Below the pieces are notes generated by a model. The model made no database searches. It was not told the DNA's origin and saw nothing but the letters and a program-made list of their open reading frames with translations. Below, one piece after another: positions 6,830-8,095 of a stretch of 8,095 nucleotides of DNA. The stretch spans positions 1 to 8,095 of the forward strand of contig PEYC01000002.1 in assembly GCA_002774555.1 (NCBI GenBank), written 5' to 3'. Numbering within the stretch: the first letter of the stretch is position 1; each line of letters begins with the position of its first letter. Source of the stretch: Candidatus Nealsonbacteria bacterium CG08_land_8_20_14_0_20_36_22. GTDB lineage: Bacteria > Patescibacteriota > Minisyncoccia > Minisyncoccales > GWA2-38-27. A program made the translations under genes and the position numbers.

Positions 6830-7714
6830 ATGGCGAATCAGGATTTAAAAAATCTGGCAGTTGAGTATTTAATTGAAACCACCAGAGAGGTAAAGAAAAT
6901 AGCTAGCCGAGGAGAAGGCAGGCAGGTTTTAGGCGAGACAATAAATAGGCCGGAAGACCTGGAGATTGGCATTGATAGAATAGGAGAAGATATTTTAGAG
7001 AATCTTCTAAAAAAACATAAAATAAAGGCAACTGTTTTCTCTGAGCCGGAAAATAGAGACATTAAAAATGGAGGAGAAATTTATGGTTCGGTTGATCCTT
7101 TTGATGGTTCAATGCTTTATCTTCGTGGCTTTGAGCATAGCTGGTACACCGCTTTAAGTTTCTTTGATAAAAAAAGAGAGCCATTATGTTGTGGTATAGC
7201 AGATATTATTAATGAGAAATATTATTTTACCGAAGATGATGGAAATTATTTAGTCTCAATGAAAACAAAAGAAAAAAAGAAAATTTGTCCTGCTACCAGA
7301 AAAAAATTAACCGAACCAATTGTTTTATCAAGTTATATAATGAGCTCTCAATATTCTCCGAAGTTCCTTGATATTTTTGGGGACTTAATAATAAATATGC
7401 ATCCCAAAGGACTTTTCTATCCTCACGGCGGTTCTTATATTTATGCTTTTCTTGCCTCTGGCTTGATTGATGCTTATGTGATGTTTAATGAGCCTCGCTC
7501 TGAGATTGATCCGGGTTTTCCAATAGCTAAAAAAGCCGGTTGCCAGATTATCAGCGTTGATTCTGATGGGAATCATCAGGATTATCAATTTATTCCCGGC
7601 AGACAGCATGATAAAGTTGATTTATTAATTGCCGTTTCCACTTCTGAACTTAGAGATCAATTGATAAGTCATTATGTCAAAAAATATGCAGAAAAATACT
7701 CTTTTAAATCTTAA
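6830..7714 (+). CDS. Inositol monophosphatase-superfamily phosphatase
   Basis: From the ATG at 6830 the protein has 294 residues. A GTG at 6809 would add MVKYNNI but lies inside the promoter-like TGGTAAAATATAAT sequence, so I prefer the ATG. The metal-binding motifs of the Mg-dependent IMPase/FBPase/CysQ fold are recognisable: D49 in IGIDRIGEDIL, E72 in VFSEPENRD, VDPFDGS (88-94; canonical DPxDGT) and D227 in EIDPGFPIAKKAG (225-237; canonical WDxAAG). The usual Trp and the AA are missing and S94 replaces Thr, so this is a divergent member. The substrate (inositol phosphate, fructose bisphosphate, PAP or another sugar phosphate) cannot be set from sequence. It starts 24 bases after groEL and its end overlaps the next gene, so it may form an operon with the PRTase. 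Confidence 0.8.
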   Translation: MANQDLKNLAVEYLIETTREVKKIASRGEGRQVLGETINRPEDLEIGIDRIGEDILENLLKKHKIKATVFSEPENRDIKNGGEIYGSVDPFDGSMLYLRGFEHSWYTALSFFDKKREPLCCGIADIINEKYYFTEDDGNYLVSMKTKEKKKICPATRKKLTEPIVLSSYIMSSQYSPKFLDIFGDLIINMHPKGLFYPHGGSYIYAFLASGLIDAYVMFNEPRSEIDPGFPIAKKAGCQIISVDSDGNHQDYQFIPGRQHDKVDLLIAVSTSELRDQLISHYVKKYAEKYSFKS

Positions 7715-8095
7715 ACCAATTCAAAAATTTATCAAAGGAATAGGAAAGGATATTTTGAAATATTTTGGAAAAGAAAAAGGGTGTATTATTGGGTTAGAAG
7801 ACGATGGAGTATTTTATGGAGAAGGGCTTTATTATTGGTTGTCTAAGAAAAAGAAAAATATAACTTTTACTGTTATGGATGATTATGGAAAAGGGTTGGA
7901 GGAGGGAAAGGTAAGGGGAAGAAAGGTCTTGCTGATTGATAATGATATTGTGACCGGTAAGGCCTATAGAATAGCAATGAAGTTTATGCGAGAGCAAAAA
8001 GAGAGGTTAAAGCTCAAAGATATAAAATTTGCTGTTTTATGCGATAGAATGAAGATGGCTGATTTTTCGGTTGAGGACTATCCTGCTCCTTCTTC
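7674..8095 (+). CDS. Phosphoribosyltransferase-like protein (3' end outside window)
   Basis: Frame 3 stays open from the ATG at 7674 to the window end, giving 140 residues and part of a codon. The PRPP-binding signature of type I phosphoribosyltransferases is VLLIDNDIVTGKAY (85-98): a hydrophobic strand, an acidic pair region and the TGK loop. The first position pair is D-N-D rather than the common D-D or E-D. An upstream strand GCIIGLEDDG (36-45) would form the fold's first half. The start is uncertain: ATG 7674 (41-base overlap with the phosphatase gene) or ATG 7686 (29-base overlap); a TAA at 7665 blocks anything earlier. Neither has a ribosome-binding site. Relatives include orotate, hypoxanthine and uracil PRTases; the base cannot be specified because the C-terminus is missing. 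Overlap with the phosphatase suggests translational coupling. Confidence 0.7.
   Translation, partial: MSKNMQKNTLLNLKPIQKFIKGIGKDILKYFGKEKGCIIGLEDDGVFYGEGLYYWLSKKKKNITFTVMDDYGKGLEEGKVRGRKVLLIDNDIVTGKAYRIAMKFMREQKERLKLKDIKFAVLCDRMKMADFSVEDYPAPS

Overview
This AT-rich window looks like part of a bacterial contig from an uncultivated lineage. I infer Patescibacteria/CPR (Parcubacteria-like) from several features: lysine- and isoleucine-rich proteins, almost no Shine-Dalgarno sequences, -10 boxes sitting directly on start codons (possible leaderless mRNAs), secreted beta-helix/dockerin-type proteins, and a compact groES-groEL pair. This is an inference from style, not a phylogenetic placement. Every gene I can support is on the + strand, and the code looks standard: TAA dominates, with one TGA and one TAG.

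Layout. (1) 1-150 is the 3' end of a secreted dockerin-type protein. (2) 199-1719 is a complete AbiE-type (type IV) toxin-antitoxin/abortive-infection module. AbiEi-like antitoxin/regulator and AbiEii-like nucleotidyltransferase toxin overlap by one base, behind a strong promoter whose -10 lies inside a perfect palindrome. (3) 1763-3278 is a secreted protein gene: signal peptide, right-handed beta-helix, thrombospondin-3-like Ca repeat, dockerin-like EF-hands, a CDGxDNNCDG metal-binding motif and a C-terminal dockerin. Two frameshifts break it; undoing them (-2, +1) gives exactly 505 codons. (4) 3344-4483 is an AAA_14/DUF4143 ATPase, followed immediately by a headless dockerin tail (4484-4606), the third copy of that tail here. 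(5) 4607-4857 is an intergenic block with a terminator-like hairpin, a 15-bp perfect inverted repeat, a promoter and two arrays with 8-bp period. (6) 4858-6805 is groES-groEL, with a 13-bp palindrome across the groES stop. (7) 6830-8095 holds an IMPase-superfamily phosphatase and an overlapping phosphoribosyltransferase-like gene that runs off the window.

How it fits together. The left 4.6 kb is an accessory zone in which dockerin-ended surface-protein genes alternate with defence or mobile-type genes (abiE, DUF4143 ATPase). The right 3.4 kb is housekeeping: chaperonin, phosphatase and PRTase. The most unusual points are the repeated dockerin tail flanking the cargo genes, with one junction exactly at the ATPase stop codon; the palindromic abiE operator over a possibly leaderless start; and the structured groES upstream region. 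I did not find a clearly new multi-gene system. The strongest novelty candidate is the dockerin tail as a recurrent recombination junction.
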